DNA of 7,180 nucleotides from Chloroflexota bacterium (GTDB lineage: Bacteria > Chloroflexota > Anaerolineae > Caldilineales > Caldilineaceae), in NCBI GenBank assembly GCA_016199425.1, contig JACQGT010000395.1:1-7180 (forward strand), written 5' to 3'. The position numbers were made by a program, and so were the translations under genes. Shown one piece after another: positions 6,843 to 7,180 of this stretch. The notes under the pieces are model-generated. The model was not told the DNA's origin. It saw only the letters and a list, made by a program, of their open reading frames with translations, and searched no databases. Every line of letters starts with the position of its first letter. Within the stretch, counting starts at the first letter, position 1.

Positions 6843-6848
6843 AAACTG

Positions 6849-7180
6849 ATGCACCAGCACGATGAAGAGAGCGAAGAACGCGTCGAAATCGAGATCGACG
6901 AAGTGGACGCGCCTGGTATTGACGACATTCTCTCTCCCGATGCCCTGGCCTTTGTGGCCGATCTGCATTTGGAGTTCAACGAACGTCGGGAGGCGCTGCT
7001 GGCGGCCCGGATCGAACGCCAGGCGCGCATCGACGCCGGTGAAGTGCCCGGCTTTCTGGTCGAGACCGCGGAGATTCGCGGCGGCGATTGGCAGGTGGCC
7101 CCGGCTCCCGACGATCTGTTGCAACGCTGGGTGGAGATCACCGGGCCGGTGGATCGCAAAATGGTGATCAACGCGCTCAA
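6849..7180 (+). CDS. aceB: Malate synthase A, N-terminal part (open at the right edge)
   Basis: Malate synthase condenses glyoxylate with acetyl-CoA to malate, the second step of the glyoxylate cycle, in the cytoplasm. Only the first 110 codons are in the window. After an acidic leader (about residues 1-27, many Glu/Asp) come [18 protein letters not shown] (27-44), [35 protein letters not shown] and [16 protein letters not shown] (95-110). The last is the strongly conserved block that precedes the family's FMADFEDA segment, which would lie just beyond the edge. The catalytic Arg and Asp are not in view. The start is fixed by AAGGAG with 6-nt spacing. Isocitrate lyase (aceA) would be expected nearby but is not visible here. 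The acidic leader has no clear counterpart in the E. coli protein as I recall it and may be lineage-specific. Confidence 0.94.
   Translation, partial: MHQHDEESEERVEIEIDEVDAPGIDDILSPDALAFVADLHLEFNERREALLAARIERQARIDAGEVPGFLVETAEIRGGDWQVAPAPDDLLQRWVEITGPVDRKMVINAL

Larger units (their letters stand above)
6734..6848. other. Intergenic region between trmFO and malate synthase
   Basis: This 115-nt gap has no gene. It contains two ACGGAT copies (6744-6749, 6760-6765), an 8-bp direct repeat TACCAGAA (6749-6756, 6797-6804), a small perfect stem CACCG-TTTG-CGGTG (6773-6786) with no T-run, and the heptamer tract described separately. No sigma-70-type promoter is convincing, although malate synthase probably has its own. 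Confidence 0.55.

Overview
The window is GC-rich bacterial chromosome with housekeeping genes packed closely on both strands. No rRNA, tRNA, CRISPR array, integrase or prophage gene is visible. The gene styles (MltG with a WWWK-type insert, a GT4 glycosyltransferase with a PPNVVGGIGKH N-terminus, a Rpn/YhgA-like nuclease, folate-dependent TrmFO, malate synthase A) and the heptamer and palindromic intergenic repeats suggest Chloroflexota (Anaerolineae/Caldilineae-like). This assignment rests on pattern memory, not on a search.

Layout, left to right. (1) 1-553 (+): the 3' part of mltG, the lytic transglycosylase that terminates peptidoglycan strands. (2) 537-1457 (+): a small lipoprotein with a periplasmic-binding-protein-like fold, overlapping the mltG end. 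Its signal peptide is largely encoded by five perfect ATTCGCT heptamers. (3) 1458-1670: an intergenic region with a large inverted-repeat element ending in a T-run. (4) 1671-2876 (+): a GT4 glycosyltransferase, glycogen-synthase-like. (5) 2898-4220 (-): thymidine/pyrimidine-nucleoside phosphorylase, convergent with the glycosyltransferase, with only 21 nt between the stop codons. (6) 4221-4367: a divergent intergenic region holding a 79-nt near-palindrome. (7) 4368-5372 (+): a Rpn/YhgA-type PD-(D/E)XK nuclease-like protein whose stop overlaps (ATGA) the start of (8) trmFO, 5369-6733 (+), the flavin- and folate-dependent tRNA m5U54 methyltransferase. (9) 6734-6848: an intergenic region with a degenerate ANCCAAT heptamer tract and a strong Shine-Dalgarno. 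(10) 6849-7180 (+): the N-terminal part of malate synthase A (glyoxylate cycle), running off the end.

The genes do not form one pathway: they cover cell-wall processing, glycan synthesis, nucleoside salvage, tRNA modification and the glyoxylate bypass. No complete new system is evident. The most interesting signals are the in-frame heptamer tract in the lipoprotein signal peptide (a possible phase-variation switch), the two different long inverted-repeat elements, the coupling of a Rpn-like nuclease to trmFO, and a His-to-Phe change in the closure loop of the thymidine phosphorylase.
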